Assembly (NCBI RefSeq): GCF_000397205.1
Contig: NC_021237.1
Span: 6,083,001 to 6,147,000, forward strand
Direction of reading: 5' to 3'
Length of the DNA stretch: 64,000 bases
Source of the DNA: Pseudomonas protegens CHA0
GTDB taxonomy: Bacteria; Pseudomonadota; Gammaproteobacteria; Pseudomonadales; Pseudomonadaceae
Within the stretch, counting starts at the first letter, position 1. The number at the start of each line of letters is the position of its first letter. Of the stretch, positions 9,424 through 18,874 are shown piece by piece. Both the position numbers and the translations under genes were made by a program. Below the pieces are notes generated by a model, which did not search any database, had not been told where the DNA came from, and worked only from the letters and a program-made list of their open reading frames with translations.

Positions 9424-10167
9424 CTAAGGGCTCCCATCAAAGGGATAAGGCTGTTTCCAGCGCTCGAAGATCGGCCGCAAACGCCCGGTGCTCACCAGCT
9501 GTGCCATGCGCTGGTCGTACAGTTCGCGCATTTCCCGCCCGCGCGGGTTGCTGGCGAACCCCAGGTACAGCGGCAGCTCGGTCAGGTGGGTACGCTTGAA
9601 CTGGCTCGGATCGGAGGCCTGCCCCAGCACGTAGTCGATCTCGGTCTGGGCATCGATGTAATAGTCGGCGCGGCTGTACAGCAGCATCGGCAGGATGCCG
9701 ATGCGCCGGCGGATCTCGTTGTAGCGACGGATATTGGGCAGGTAGTCCTGGTACTTGTAGCCGCGCACCCAGACCAGTCGGTAACTGGCGATAGTCGCCA
9801 GGCTCAACTCGGGGTTGCTGGCCAGTCCCAGGGCGTAGATGTGATCGGTGTCGTAGTTCCAGTGGGGGTAAAGCACACCCGGCGACTCATCGCGGTAGGC
9901 ACCCATGTGGGCGTCCACTTCGCCGCGCTGTACCAGCCCGACCGAACGGGTATAGGGCACGCTGCAACGTTCGATGGTCACACCCAGCGGCTCGAAGACT
10001 TCGCGCAGGATGTCCCAGCCCAGCCCCTCGCCGTTGGCTTCGGTGTAATCGCTCCAGACCTCGCTGGCGATGCGAATGTGCCTGGGCTGCGCCTGCGGCT
10101 CCGCGGCCCGGACGCTGCAACAGCTCAAGGCAACCAGCAATACCAGCAGCGCGCGGCACACACCCAT
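9424..10167 (-). CDS. Periplasmic amino-acid-type substrate-binding protein
   Basis: A 247-residue exported protein of the SBP_bac_3 type. The signal peptide (MGVCRALLVLLVALSCCSVRA) is followed by IRIASEVWSDYTEANGEGLG, the usual lobe-I opening. A longer frame begins inside pgpA, but the signal peptide fixes the start at 10167, 10 bases after the pgpA stop. No ABC permease or ATPase is near, so it may act in sensing or as an orphan binding protein. The ligand is unknown. Confidence 0.75.
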   Translation of the reverse strand: MGVCRALLVLLVALSCCSVRAAEPQAQPRHIRIASEVWSDYTEANGEGLGWDILREVFEPLGVTIERCSVPYTRSVGLVQRGEVDAHMGAYRDESPGVLYPHWNYDTDHIYALGLASNPELSLATIASYRLVWVRGYKYQDYLPNIRRYNEIRRRIGILPMLLYSRADYYIDAQTEIDYVLGQASDPSQFKRTHLTELPLYLGFASNPRGREMRELYDQRMAQLVSTGRLRPIFERWKQPYPFDGSP

Positions 10168-10177
10168 GCCTATTTCC

Positions 10178-10681
10178 TCAGCTGAAGCACCACACCAGCC
10201 CTTGCATCGCCAGCCAGGCAAACACCCCGGCGAGGACGTCGTCGAGCATGATGCCGACGCCGCCATGCACATGCCGGTCGATCCAGCGAATCGGCCAGGG
10301 CTTGAGAATGTCGAAGAAGCGGAACATCAGGAAACCTGCCAGCAGCCAGTACCAGCCTTCGGGCACCAGCCACAGGGTGATCCACATGCCGACCATTTCA
10401 TCCCAGACGATGCCTTCGTGGTCATGCACCCGCAGATCGTCGGCCACCTTGCCGCAGAGCCAGAAGCCGAACAGCATGGTGATGCCGAGCATCAGCCAGT
10501 AGCCCCAGTCCGGCAACATCTGCCACAGCGGGATAAAGGGTAGCGCAACCAGCGAACCCCAGGTGCCCGGCGCCTTGGGCAAGGTGCCGGAACCAAAGCC
10601 GAAGGCCAGGAAATGCCAGGGGTTGCGCCACACCGACGGCGGTACGAACTCCGCCGGGACCTGTTTGGGATGATCTGTCAC
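10178..10681 (-). CDS. pgpA: Phosphatidylglycerophosphatase A
   Basis: A 167-residue inner-membrane phosphatase that converts phosphatidylglycerol phosphate to phosphatidylglycerol. Family marks are GFGSGTLPKAPGTWGSLVA near residue 30, the acidic IVWDEMVGMWITL and the membrane helices around them. The start is GTG, overlapping the thiL stop by 4 nt (GTGA). The nusB-thiL-pgpA order is common in gammaproteobacteria. Confidence 0.95.
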   Translation of the reverse strand: MTDHPKQVPAEFVPPSVWRNPWHFLAFGFGSGTLPKAPGTWGSLVALPFIPLWQMLPDWGYWLMLGITMLFGFWLCGKVADDLRVHDHEGIVWDEMVGMWITLWLVPEGWYWLLAGFLMFRFFDILKPWPIRWIDRHVHGGVGIMLDDVLAGVFAWLAMQGLVWCFS

Positions 10682-11643
10682 TGTGTCTCCGGAAAGTGTT
10701 GATAACCCCGGGTGCCGGGGGTGATGTCCTGCCCATCGGCATCCAGCAGGGTCACCCCCTGCCCGGCCACCACTCGCCCGACCACCCGCACTGGCCAGCC
10801 GGCCGTCAGTAGCGGCGCCAGTTCGGCCGGTGGCAGGGTGAAGGCCAGGACGTAGTCGTCACCGCCACTCAGGGCCGCGGCGCGAGCGCCCTGCTGGCCG
10901 AGAAAGCCCAGCAGCGCCGGCGACAGCGGCACCTTCTCGACCTCGACCTGCAAACCAACCGCCGAGGCCGTGGCGATATGGCCGCAGTCGGCCAGCAAGC
11001 CATCGGAGATGTCCAGCGCCGCCGTGGCCTTGCCCCGCAGCGCCTGGCCCAGGGCCAGTTGCGGTTGCGGCGACCAGTAATGGGCCAGCAGTGGCTCAGC
11101 CAGCGCCGGCTCGGCGCTGCGCTGGCCCAGAACCAGCGGCAAGGCGCCGGCGGCGTTGCCCAGGTCACCGCCGACGCACAGCAGATCGCCTGCCCGAGCA
11201 CCGCTGCGGGTCAGGGCCAGGCCGGCAGGTACCCGGCCGAATACCGTCAGGGTCAGGGTCAAGGGGCCGCGGGTGGTATCGCCACCGATCAGGCGCACCC
11301 CGCAGTTCTGCGCCATGGCATTCAAACCTTGGGCATAGGCCTGCAGCCAATCGGTGCTTACCGTCGGCAGGGTCAGGGCAAGGGTAAAGGCCAGTGGCGT
11401 GGCGCCCATGGCGGCCAGGTCGCTGACAGCCACCGCCAGGGAGCGTTGGCCAAGAAGAAAGGGCTCGCAGGGATCGGCGAAATGCACACCGGCCACCAGG
11501 GTGTCGGTGGAAATCGCCAACTGCTCGCCAGGGGCAACTGCCAGCAAGGCGCAGTCGTCGCCGATCCCCAGGGCAACACCCTCGCCGCCCTGCGCACAAG
11601 GCGCGGCAGCGAAGAAGTTGCGGATCAGCTCAAACTCGCCCAT
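10678..11643 (-). CDS. thiL: Thiamine-monophosphate kinase
   Basis: A 321-residue cytoplasmic kinase that phosphorylates thiamine monophosphate to thiamine diphosphate, the Dxs cofactor. It opens with GEFELIRNFF and has the ATP/Mg-binding GIGDDCALL, then STDTLVAGVHF and SDLAAMGATP, all characteristic of ThiL. It starts 18 bases after nusB and shares a 4-nt overlap with pgpA. Confidence 0.97.
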   Translation of the reverse strand: MGEFELIRNFFAAAPCAQGGEGVALGIGDDCALLAVAPGEQLAISTDTLVAGVHFADPCEPFLLGQRSLAVAVSDLAAMGATPLAFTLALTLPTVSTDWLQAYAQGLNAMAQNCGVRLIGGDTTRGPLTLTLTVFGRVPAGLALTRSGARAGDLLCVGGDLGNAAGALPLVLGQRSAEPALAEPLLAHYWSPQPQLALGQALRGKATAALDISDGLLADCGHIATASAVGLQVEVEKVPLSPALLGFLGQQGARAAALSGGDDYVLAFTLPPAELAPLLTAGWPVRVVGRVVAGQGVTLLDADGQDITPGTRGYQHFPETQ

Positions 11644-11661
11644 GGCAGCTGCAAGCGCGGT

Positions 11662-12162
11662 TCAGCGCTTGAACGCCTTCACTTCAGCTTCGCGCAGGCG
11701 TGGGGCCAGCTTGTCGAGTACGCCATTGACGAACTTGTGGCCATCGGTGGAACCGAAGACCTTGGCCAGTTCGATACCTTCGTTGATCACAACGCGGTAC
11801 GGCACGTCGACGCGCTTGAGCAGTTCCCAGGTGGACAGGCGCAGAACCGCCAGTTCCACAGGGTCCAGCTCATCGATGGCCAGGTCCAGGCAAGGCACGA
11901 GCGCGGTGTCGATCTCGTTCTTGTTGGCCGGAACCCCGTGCAGGATCTCACGGAAGTAGGCGCCATCGATGTCAGTGAAATCGTTGTCGACCCGAAACTG
12001 CGCTTCGATCTCGTTCAGCGAATGCTTGGCCATGTGCCATTGGTACAGCGCCTGGGTCGCGAGCTGACGGGCTTCGCGACGCTTGGCGCTCTTGGATGGC
12101 TTGCCGGCATTGGCAGGCTTGGGATCGCGCGGGTTGAAACGATCGCTATCGTCGCTAATCAC
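11662..12162 (-). CDS. nusB: Transcription antitermination factor NusB
   Basis: A 166-residue all-helical RNA-binding protein that pairs with NusE (S10) in antitermination complexes on rRNA operons. The pattern [17 protein letters not shown] and the later [20 protein letters not shown] are diagnostic. It overlaps ribH by 4 nt, as in many bacteria, linking riboflavin genes to nusB expression. Confidence 0.97.
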   Translation of the reverse strand: MISDDSDRFNPRDPKPANAGKPSKSAKRREARQLATQALYQWHMAKHSLNEIEAQFRVDNDFTDIDGAYFREILHGVPANKNEIDTALVPCLDLAIDELDPVELAVLRLSTWELLKRVDVPYRVVINEGIELAKVFGSTDGHKFVNGVLDKLAPRLREAEVKAFKR

Positions 12163-12635
12163 TTGGCCTCCAACTGCGCCAGCAGGCTGACCATTTCCAG
12201 GGCGGACAGGGCAGCTTCAGCACCTTTGTTGCCGGCCTTGGTGCCGGAACGCTCGATGGCTTGTTCGATCGAGTCAACGGTCAGCACGCCGAAGGCCACT
12301 GGCACGCCGAACTCCATGGACACCTGGGCCAGGCCCTTGGTGCACTCGCCAGCCACGTATTCGAAGTGCGGAGTACCGCCACGAATGACCGCGCCCAGGG
12401 CGACGATTGCCGCGAACTCACCCTTTTGTGCCACTTTCTGTGCAACCAACGGAATTTCGAAGGCGCCAGGAGCACGGATGATGGTGATGTCGCTTTCGCT
12501 CACGCCGTGGCGAACCAGGGCGTCAACCGCGCCGCTGACCAGGCTTTCGACGACGAAGCTGTTGAAACGGCCGACCACCAGGGCATAGCGGCCTTTAGGG
12601 GCGATGAAGGTACCTTCGATGGTCTTCAGGGTCAT
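12159..12635 (-). CDS. ribH: 6,7-dimethyl-8-ribityllumazine synthase
   Basis: A 158-residue enzyme that condenses the pyrimidine and butanone phosphate branches of riboflavin synthesis, normally as an icosahedral or decameric shell. The phosphate-site sequence [17 protein letters not shown] is present, as are APGAFEIPL and a full-length C-terminus. It begins 91 bases after ribB, behind a stable hairpin. Confidence 0.97.
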   Translation of the reverse strand: MTLKTIEGTFIAPKGRYALVVGRFNSFVVESLVSGAVDALVRHGVSESDITIIRAPGAFEIPLVAQKVAQKGEFAAIVALGAVIRGGTPHFEYVAGECTKGLAQVSMEFGVPVAFGVLTVDSIEQAIERSGTKAGNKGAEAALSALEMVSLLAQLEAK

Positions 12636-12657
12636 TCGACAAATCTCTTAAAGAGCC

Positions 12658-12680
12658 AGAGCGTGTCTAGTACACGCTCT
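12658..12680 (-). terminator. Hairpin between ribB and ribH
   Basis: A perfect 9-bp stem AGAGCGTGT / ACACGCTCT with loop CTAGT lies in the 91-base gap. On the minus strand it is followed by GGCTCTTTAAGAG, with only a weak T-tract, so it may be an attenuator or an mRNA structure rather than a full terminator. FMN riboswitch core sequences were not seen. Confidence 0.5.
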
Positions 12681-12726
12681 TCAGTGATATTTGAACCGCG
12701 AATAGGCTGCCGGAAACAGGCGGCTT

Positions 12727-13818
12727 TTATTCGGAGGGCACGTATTCTACAACTTCCAGGTCGAAACCGGATATCGCATTAAACTTCATCGGCGCACTCA
12801 TCAGGCGCATTTTGCGTACGCCCAGGTCGCGCAGGATCTGCGAACCGGCACCGACGATGCTGTAGGTGGTGGGCTTCTTCGCCGGCTGGTGCTCCGCGGT
12901 TTCACGGATATGCGCCAGCAGCACGTCGCCATCCAGCGGGTGCCCGAGCAACAGCACCACGCCACTGCCGGCCTCGGCCACCGTGGCCATGGCCGCCCGC
13001 AGGCTCCAGCGGCCCGGTTGCTTGACCATCAGCAGGTCGCGCAGCGGATCCATGTTGTGCACCCGTACCAGGGTCGGCTCTTCAGCGCAGATCTCGCCCA
13101 GGGTCAGGGCCATGTGCACGTCGCCTTCCACGGAATCACGATAGGTCACCAGGTTGAACTGGCCCAGTTCGCTATCCAGCGGCTGCTCGGCAATCCGCTG
13201 AACGGTACGTTCGTGGATCATCCGGTAGTGGATCAGGTCGGCAATGGTGCCGATCTTGATGTTGTGCTCGGCGGCGAAGGCTTCCAGTTCGGTGCGACGG
13301 GACATGGTGCCGTCGTCGTTCATCACTTCGCAGATCACCCCGCTGGGCTCGAAACCGGCCATGCGCGCCAGGTCGCAGGCGGCCTCGGTGTGGCCAGCGC
13401 GGGCCAGGGTGCCGCCGGGCTGGGCCATCAGCGGGAAGATGTGGCCCGGGCTGACGATGTCCTCGGCCTTGGCGTCCTTGGCAGCGGCGGCCTGCACGGT
13501 ACGGGCGCGGTCAGCGGCGGAGATGCCGGTGGTCACGCCTTCGGTGGCCTCGATGGAGACGGTGAACTTGGTGCCAAACCCCGAACCGTTGCGCGGCGCC
13601 ATCAGCGGCAGCTTGAGCAGCTCGCAGCGCTCGCGGCTCATGGGCATGCAGATCAGGCCGCGGGCGTGCTTGGCCATGAAGTTGATGTGTTCGGCCTTGC
13701 AGCACTCGGCGGCCATGATCAGGTCGCCTTCGTTCTCGCGGTCTTCGTCATCCATGAGGATGACCATCTTGCCTTGGCGGATGTCTTCAACCAGTTCTTC
13801 GATGCTGTTGAGCGCCAC
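12727..13818 (-). CDS. ribB: 3,4-dihydroxy-2-butanone 4-phosphate synthase with degenerate GTP cyclohydrolase II domain
   Basis: A 363-residue two-domain protein. The N-terminal domain (about 1-200) is RibB, which makes the four-carbon unit from ribulose 5-phosphate; MDDEDRENEGDL is the acidic active-site loop. The C-terminal domain (about 205-363) has the GTP cyclohydrolase II fold but lacks the CLTGD...CDCG zinc cysteines and the RQEGRGIGL motif seen in RibA of this window. It is therefore RibBX-like, not truly bifunctional. The start is GTG at 13818, where family homology begins; the open frame upstream is spurious. It lies 16 bases after ribC. Confidence 0.93.
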   Translation of the reverse strand: MALNSIEELVEDIRQGKMVILMDDEDRENEGDLIMAAECCKAEHINFMAKHARGLICMPMSRERCELLKLPLMAPRNGSGFGTKFTVSIEATEGVTTGISAADRARTVQAAAAKDAKAEDIVSPGHIFPLMAQPGGTLARAGHTEAACDLARMAGFEPSGVICEVMNDDGTMSRRTELEAFAAEHNIKIGTIADLIHYRMIHERTVQRIAEQPLDSELGQFNLVTYRDSVEGDVHMALTLGEICAEEPTLVRVHNMDPLRDLLMVKQPGRWSLRAAMATVAEAGSGVVLLLGHPLDGDVLLAHIRETAEHQPAKKPTTYSIVGAGSQILRDLGVRKMRLMSAPMKFNAISGFDLEVVEYVPSE

Positions 13819-13834
13819 TCGGCACCCCCTTGAG

Positions 13835-14497
13835 TCAGGATTTGAGATAGCCGTTAGCGGCCAGAAAACTTTCGGTAATGGTGCCGCCCGTGGCCTCGGC
13901 CGCCTTGTCGCCCAGCAGCAGGCGCTCCAAGTAGCGCGCCAGCAGGTCCACCTCAAGGTTGACCTGCCGACCCGGCCGGTAGTCGGCCATGATGGTTTCC
14001 GCCAGGGTGTGGGGAACGATGGTCAGCTCGAACTCGGCGCCATTGACCGCGTTGACCGTCAGGCTGGTGCCGTCGACGGTGATCGAGCCTTTATGGGCGA
14101 TGTACTTGGCCAGCTCTTTCGGTGCGCGGATGCGGAACTGGATGGCCCGGGCATTTTCTTCCCGCGCCACCACTTCACCGACGCCGTCGACATGGCCACT
14201 GACCAGGTGACCGCCCAGGCGGGTGGTCGGGGTCAGGGCTTTCTCCAGGTTCACCCGGCTGCCGGCCTTCAACTGATGAAAAGCGGTGCAGTCCAGGGTT
14301 TCACGGCTGACATCGGCCCAGAAACCATCGCCAGGCAGTTCAACAGCGGTCAGGCAGACGCCGTTCACCGCGATGCTGTCGCCCAATTTGACGTCGGCCA
14401 GATCAAGCTTGCCGGTTTCTACATAGACCCGCACATCTCCGCCTTTTGGGGTCAATGCGCGAATGCTGCCGATGGATTCGATGATGCCGGTGAACAT
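13835..14497 (-). CDS. ribC: Riboflavin synthase alpha chain
   Basis: A 220-residue enzyme (ribE in some schemes) that dismutates two lumazines to riboflavin. The two internal barrels each begin with the family pattern: MFTGIIE at the N-terminus and LGGHLVSGHVDGVG at the start of the second repeat. NGVCLTAVEL is also present. It starts 47 bases after ribD in the same transcription unit. Confidence 0.97.
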   Translation of the reverse strand: MFTGIIESIGSIRALTPKGGDVRVYVETGKLDLADVKLGDSIAVNGVCLTAVELPGDGFWADVSRETLDCTAFHQLKAGSRVNLEKALTPTTRLGGHLVSGHVDGVGEVVAREENARAIQFRIRAPKELAKYIAHKGSITVDGTSLTVNAVNGAEFELTIVPHTLAETIMADYRPGRQVNLEVDLLARYLERLLLGDKAAEATGGTITESFLAANGYLKS

Positions 14498-14544
14498 GGA
14501 GTCCTCCTCGAGAACAGGGCCGCCGGGTAGGCGAAAGTCGGGAA

Positions 14545-15678
14545 TTATACGCTCGCTGGCGGGGCCGGGATGGCAGTGACTCGCCAGTCATCGCCCACCG
14601 CACGCATTTCTATGATCTTCAGCAATGGCGCCTGGCTCATCTGCGCCAGCGGCCAGTCCAGCAACGGCCGCGCAGAGGAACCGAGGAACTTGCCGGCGAC
14701 GAATATCTGGTACTCGTCCACCAGGCCCTGCTGGGCAAAGGCCCCGGCCAGGCGTGGGCCGGCTTCCACCAGCACTTCGTTGACCCCACGGGCCGCCAGC
14801 TCCAACAGCAGGCGACGCAGATCCACCTGGCCATCGGGGCCTGGAACAATCAGGCATTCCGGGCCGTTGGCGTATTGCTCTTCCACCGCCGCACAAGTGG
14901 CAACCAACGCTGGGCCGGCCTTGAAGAATGGCGCATCCAGAGGCACCCGCAGGCGGCCGTCGATCAGCACCCGCAGCGGCGGCCGGCTCATGGCCAGGGC
15001 GGTCTGCTCGGCATCCAGGCCCAGTTCGGCGGCGCGCACGGTCAGCCGCGCGTCGTCCGCCAGCACTGTGTCGGCGCCGGTCAGTACCACGCTGGACTCG
15101 GCCCGCAGGCGCTGCACTGCAGAGCGCGCCGCAGGGCCAGTGATCCACTGGCTCTCGCCACTGGCCATGGCGGTGCGGCCATCCAGGCTCATGGCCAGCT
15201 TGACCCGCACATAAGGCAAGCCGTGCTCCATGCGTTTCAGAAAGCCTTTATTGATCGCCCGCGCCTCGCCTTCCAGCACACCGCCATGGGTGTCGATGCC
15301 GGCCTGGGCCAGGCGATGCAAGCCACGGCCGGCCACTTCCGGGTTGGGGTCCTGCATGGCCGCGACCACCCGTGCCACACCGGCATTCACCAGGGCGTCG
15401 GCGCAGGGCGGCGTACGCCCGTGATGGCTGCAGGGTTCGAGGGTCACATAGGCGGTGGCGCCACGGGCCAGTTCACCGGCCGCGCGCAGGGCATGCACCT
15501 CGGCATGGGGCTCGCCGGCCCGCACGTGCCAGCCCTCGCCCACCACCTGGCCGTCGCGCACGATGACGCAGCCGACACGCGGGTTGGGATGGGTGGAGTA
15601 GCGACCCTTGCGCGCCAGTTCCAGAGCACGGGCCATGTAGTGGGCGTCGAGGACCGCTTGCTCGGCAGGCTGGCTCAT
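14545..15678 (-). CDS. ribD: Bifunctional pyrimidine deaminase/reductase
   Basis: A 377-residue enzyme for riboflavin steps 2 and 3. The N-terminal deaminase domain has zinc motifs HAEVHAL and [11 protein letters not shown], and the C-terminal reductase (from about residue 150) has [14 protein letters not shown] and SQWITG. It overlaps the nrdR stop by 4 nt, the standard nrdR-ribD coupling. Confidence 0.97.
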   Translation of the reverse strand: MSQPAEQAVLDAHYMARALELARKGRYSTHPNPRVGCVIVRDGQVVGEGWHVRAGEPHAEVHALRAAGELARGATAYVTLEPCSHHGRTPPCADALVNAGVARVVAAMQDPNPEVAGRGLHRLAQAGIDTHGGVLEGEARAINKGFLKRMEHGLPYVRVKLAMSLDGRTAMASGESQWITGPAARSAVQRLRAESSVVLTGADTVLADDARLTVRAAELGLDAEQTALAMSRPPLRVLIDGRLRVPLDAPFFKAGPALVATCAAVEEQYANGPECLIVPGPDGQVDLRRLLLELAARGVNEVLVEAGPRLAGAFAQQGLVDEYQIFVAGKFLGSSARPLLDWPLAQMSQAPLLKIIEMRAVGDDWRVTAIPAPPASV

Positions 15679-16139
15679 TGCTTGGCCGGCTCACGGGCGA
15701 GACGGTCGATCTCTTCACGGAATTCGTTGAGGTCCTGGAAACGGCGATAGACCGAGGCGAAGCGGATGTAGGCGACTTCATCGAGCTTCTGCAGCTCGGT
15801 CATCACCAGCTCACCCACGACCAGCGACTTGACCTCGCGCTCGCCGGTGGCCCGCAGCTTGTGCTTGATGTGCACCAGCGCCGCCTCCAGACGCTCGACA
15901 CTCACCGGGCGTTTTTCCAGGGCGCGCTGCATACCGGCGCGCAGTTTTTCTTCGTCGAAGGGCTGACGGCTGCCGTCAGTCTTGATCAGGCGCGGCATCA
16001 CCAGTTCGGCGGTTTCGAAGGTGGTGAAACGTTCACCACAGGCCAGGCATTCACGCCGGCGGCGCACCTGTTCGCCCTCGGCGACCAGACGCGAGTCGAT
16101 GACCTTGGTGTCGTTGGCACCGCAGAAGGGACAGTGCAT
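15675..16139 (-). CDS. nrdR: Transcriptional repressor NrdR
   Basis: A 154-residue ATP/dATP-sensing repressor of ribonucleotide reductase genes. The zinc ribbon uses C3, C6, C31 and C34 ([16 protein letters not shown]), followed by the DNA-contacting RRRR segment and an ATP-cone from about residue 49. The frame is open further upstream, but the zinc ribbon fixes the start at 16139. It is the promoter-proximal gene of the nrdR-rib-nusB cluster. Confidence 0.97.
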   Translation of the reverse strand: MHCPFCGANDTKVIDSRLVAEGEQVRRRRECLACGERFTTFETAELVMPRLIKTDGSRQPFDEEKLRAGMQRALEKRPVSVERLEAALVHIKHKLRATGEREVKSLVVGELVMTELQKLDEVAYIRFASVYRRFQDLNEFREEIDRLAREPAKQ

Positions 16140-16268
16140 GGTGGCAGGCAACAAAAAAAGGGAGGGCCATGGTAGCGCATCCCACTGGCAAGACAAGCCA
16201 TAGCCTTTACGGTATACAGACCGACTATTATGTTTCGCACACGGAAATTCGCCTTGTTGGAGCTTCAG

Positions 16269-16727
16269 ATGCCGCTCAGACCGCTCGTTCTGCTCAGTCT
16301 TGTCAGCCTGTTGGTCGCTTGCAGCAGCGATGCGCCAAAAACCGCGGCCCCCTCCACTTCACAGCAGCAGGCGGTGAAAAAAAATCAGGAACCGGCCGAT
16401 CCAGGCCCCTTGCCGGCCTACCAGCGCGAGTTGAGTGGCACCCTCGAGGGCGTACCGGCCGGCGCCGACGTCGAGCTGGCCCTGCTGGTGATCGATGAGC
16501 GCGGCCGTCCGCAACGCCTGCTGGCCAGCAGCAACCTGAGCGGCACCAGCCAGGCCCTGCCGTTCCGCCTGCGCTTTGCCACCGAAGCCTTTCCGGCCGG
16601 AACCCGGGTCGAACTGCGCGGCCGCGCCAGCCAGTCCGGCCAATTGATCCTGCACCTGCCGGCCCAACGCATCGACCAACCCACCAGCCAGGCCCTGGGC
16701 CAACTGCAATTTGTCAAAGCCCCATGA
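16269..16727 (+). CDS. YbaY-like lipoprotein
   Basis: A 152-residue lipoprotein. The signal peptide ends in the lipobox LLVAC with the modified Cys at residue 18. The mature part has a Pro/Gln-rich linker and then a beta-rich domain ([24 protein letters not shown]) of the YbaY/YscW type. The start MPLRPLVLL was chosen because it gives a proper signal peptide. Its last 4 nt overlap the methyltransferase start (ATGA). The function is unknown. Confidence 0.75.
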   Translation: MPLRPLVLLSLVSLLVACSSDAPKTAAPSTSQQQAVKKNQEPADPGPLPAYQRELSGTLEGVPAGADVELALLVIDERGRPQRLLASSNLSGTSQALPFRLRFATEAFPAGTRVELRGRASQSGQLILHLPAQRIDQPTSQALGQLQFVKAP

Positions 16728-17380
16728 ATGTCCCGCTCGACCTGCAAGCTGCCCTCAGCGAACTGCTGGGGGACGCGCGACTGGTAGCCTGCGAGCTGCC
16801 CGATACCACGCTGAAGCTCTGGCTGATCGACGCCGACAACATGAACCGCGCCTTCACCCCGGAAGAAACCCGGCGCATCCTCCACGAGCCGCCCTACTGG
16901 AGCTTCTGCTGGGCCAGCGGCCTGGCCCTGGCGCGCTACCTGGCCGAGCAGCCGCATTGGGTCGCGGGCAAGCGGGTGCTGGATTTCGGTGCCGGTTCCG
17001 GCGTGGCGGCGATTGCCGCGGCCAAGGCCGGAGCCCGGGAAGTGGTGGCCTGTGACCTTGACCCGCTGGCCATTGCCGCCTGCCGGGCGAATGCCCGACT
17101 CAATGGCGTCGAGCTGAGCTATTCCATGGATTTCTTCGCCGAGGCCGACCGCTTCGACCTGATCCTGGTGGCGGACGTGCTCTACGACCGGGCCAACCTG
17201 CCGCTGCTGGACCAGTTCCTCAGCCGTGGCCGCCAGGCCCTGGTGGCGGATTCCCGCGTACGGGACTTCCAGCACCCGCTCTATCAGCGCCTGGAAATGC
17301 TCAATGCCCTCACCCTGCCCGACCTGGCCGAACCCTGGGAATTTCGCAACGTGAGCCTCTATCACGCACAGCGGCGATAG
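16724..17380 (+). CDS. Class I SAM-dependent methyltransferase, EtfB-lysine type
   Basis: A 218-residue cytoplasmic methyltransferase. The SAM-binding motif I VLDFGAGSG is at residues 85-93 and the acidic VVACDLDP follows. The stretch EPPYWSFCWASGLALARYL before motif I and DVLYDRANLPLLDQF after it resemble the ETFB/METTL20-type protein-lysine methyltransferases. The substrate is an inference. It is translationally coupled to the lipoprotein upstream. Confidence 0.75.
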   Translation: MNVPLDLQAALSELLGDARLVACELPDTTLKLWLIDADNMNRAFTPEETRRILHEPPYWSFCWASGLALARYLAEQPHWVAGKRVLDFGAGSGVAAIAAAKAGAREVVACDLDPLAIAACRANARLNGVELSYSMDFFAEADRFDLILVADVLYDRANLPLLDQFLSRGRQALVADSRVRDFQHPLYQRLEMLNALTLPDLAEPWEFRNVSLYHAQRR

Positions 17381-17442
17381 CGATTTTCAGCCTCCCGGCC
17401 AGCCTTTATAGTGGTTCCATTCCCGCTTATTCGAGATACCCC

Positions 17443-18315
17443 ATGAGTCAGGAAACGCCCTACATCTTCGACGCCCGCACCGCTGATTTCGACCAGTCGG
17501 TGATCGAGAACTCCTTTCACAAGCCGGTCCTGGTGGACTTCTGGGCCGAGTGGTGTGCGCCCTGCAAGGCGCTGATGCCGATGCTGCAGCAAATTGCCGA
17601 GAGCTATCAGGGCGAACTGCTGCTGGCCAAGGTCAACTGCGACATCGAGCAGGACATCGTCGCCCGCTTCGGCATCCGCAGCCTGCCCACCGTGGTGCTG
17701 TTCAAGGACGGCCAGCCCGTAGACGGCTTTGCCGGTGCGCAACCGGAATCCGCGGTGCGGGCCATGCTCGAACCCCATGTGCAGATGCCGCCACCGCCGG
17801 CCGCCGATCCGCTGGAACAGGCCGAAGCCCTGTTTGCCGAAGGTCGTATCGGCGATGCCGAGGCCCTGCTCAAGGTGCTGCTGGGCGAAGACAACAGCAA
17901 CGCCAAGGCGCTGATCCTCTACGCCCGCTGCCTGGCCGAGCGTGGCGAGCTGGGTGAAGCCCAGACCGTGCTCGACGCGGTCAAGAGCGATGAGCACAAG
18001 GCGGCCCTGGCCGGAGCCAAGGCGCAGATCACCTTCCTCAAGCAGGCCGCGGACCTGCCGGACGCCGCCGAGCTCAAGGCGCGCCTGGCCAAGGACCCGC
18101 AGGACGATGAAGCGCTGTACCAACTGGCGATCCAGCAACTGGCGCGCCAGCAATATGAAGCGGCGCTCGAAGCCCTGCTCAAGCTGTTCATGCGCAACCG
18201 CAGCTACAACGAAGGCATCGCCCACAAGACCCTGCTGCAAGTCTTCGACCTGCTGGGCAACGACCACCCGCTGGTGACCGCCTACCGCCGCAAGCTGTTC
18301 GCCGCCCTGTACTGA
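17443..18315 (+). CDS. ybbN: Thioredoxin-domain co-chaperone YbbN (CnoX)
   Basis: A 290-residue protein with an N-terminal thioredoxin fold and C-terminal TPR-like helices, as in YbbN/CnoX, which shields unfolded proteins and hands them to chaperones. The CXXC site C38-A-P-C41 is intact, unlike E. coli YbbN, so it may keep redox activity. The TPR part (about 120-290) shows repeated A/L-rich helices such as AEALFAEGRIGDAEALLKVL. Confidence 0.92.
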   Translation: MSQETPYIFDARTADFDQSVIENSFHKPVLVDFWAEWCAPCKALMPMLQQIAESYQGELLLAKVNCDIEQDIVARFGIRSLPTVVLFKDGQPVDGFAGAQPESAVRAMLEPHVQMPPPPAADPLEQAEALFAEGRIGDAEALLKVLLGEDNSNAKALILYARCLAERGELGEAQTVLDAVKSDEHKAALAGAKAQITFLKQAADLPDAAELKARLAKDPQDDEALYQLAIQQLARQQYEAALEALLKLFMRNRSYNEGIAHKTLLQVFDLLGNDHPLVTAYRRKLFAALY

Positions 18316-18323
18316 GCCGGCTG

Positions 18324-18396
18324 GTGCAGGAGCTGGCTTGCCAGCGAAAGCGTTCTGACAGGCCGAACGCGTTCGCCAGCAAGCGGGCTCCTGCAG
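18324..18396. repeat. Inverted pair of REP-like elements
   Basis: GTGCAGGAGCTGGCTTGCCAGC... at 18324-18347 and its inverted relative ending ...AGCAAGCGGGCTCCTGCA at 18370-18395 lie between convergent ybbN and the next minus-strand gene. They are diverged members of the same family seen at 7403 and 29288. Confidence 0.7.
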
Positions 18397-18398
18397 GG

Positions 18399-18740
18399 TC
18401 ATTGCACCCAGCTGTAGATCGGCGTATCGGCGCCGCTCACCACCTTGACCTCGGCGCAGTGGCGCAAGCGCACCAACAAGCGCTTGCCTGCCGCCGCGCT
18501 ACCGGCCAGCCCTTCCAATTGCTCCAGCAACTCCGGCCCGCTGAGCTGCCCGGCCTTGCGCAGCAACTCCTTGGTGGTCTGCCACAGGGCATCGTCCTGG
18601 CTGGCCGGCTTCGCCGCCACCGCGACGCTCTCGGGCTTGGCCGCCTGCAACTGCGCACCCAGTTGCGCCCAGTCGCCTTCGTCCAGTTCAAGGGTCAAAT
18701 CCACCGGCCAGTCGCCGATGCTTCCACGAATCCGCAACAT
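18399..18740 (-). CDS. Conserved hypothetical protein, 113 aa
   Basis: A soluble 113-residue protein of unknown function. The ATG at 18740 has AGGAG seven bases upstream. It opens with MLRIRGSIGDWPVDLTLELD and has a helical, Ala/Leu-rich centre. No enzyme motif was recognised. It diverges from the zinc-type cluster and shares the 134-base region with the Zur-box candidate, so it could be zinc-regulated too. Confidence 0.65.
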   Translation of the reverse strand: MLRIRGSIGDWPVDLTLELDEGDWAQLGAQLQAAKPESVAVAAKPASQDDALWQTTKELLRKAGQLSGPELLEQLEGLAGSAAAGKRLLVRLRHCAEVKVVSGADTPIYSWVQ

Positions 18741-18824
18741 TGCTGTGCTCCTGAATTTTTCTGACGAGCATGCTCCCACGCGTCTTGCACAACGCCAAGC
18801 GGCCGGTCAAACTCAGCGGCCGAT

Positions 18825-18844
18825 TGTTATAAGATCACATAACA
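18825..18844. promoter_or_regulatory. Putative Zur box
   Basis: TGTTATAAGATCACATAACA: bases 18825-18839 match the TGTTATANTATAACA Zur consensus at 12 of 14 defined positions, and the whole 20-mer is a palindrome with half-sites TGTTAT/ATAACA. It lies 31-50 bases upstream of the DUF2796 start. Confidence 0.65.
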
Positions 18845-18874
18845 TTTATTTCATCTTCGCTCCGGAGACTTGCT

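Noticed and set aside
12636..12726. FMN riboswitch before ribH
   Set aside because: The region is 91 bases and shows a simple hairpin but none of the conserved RFN core segments.
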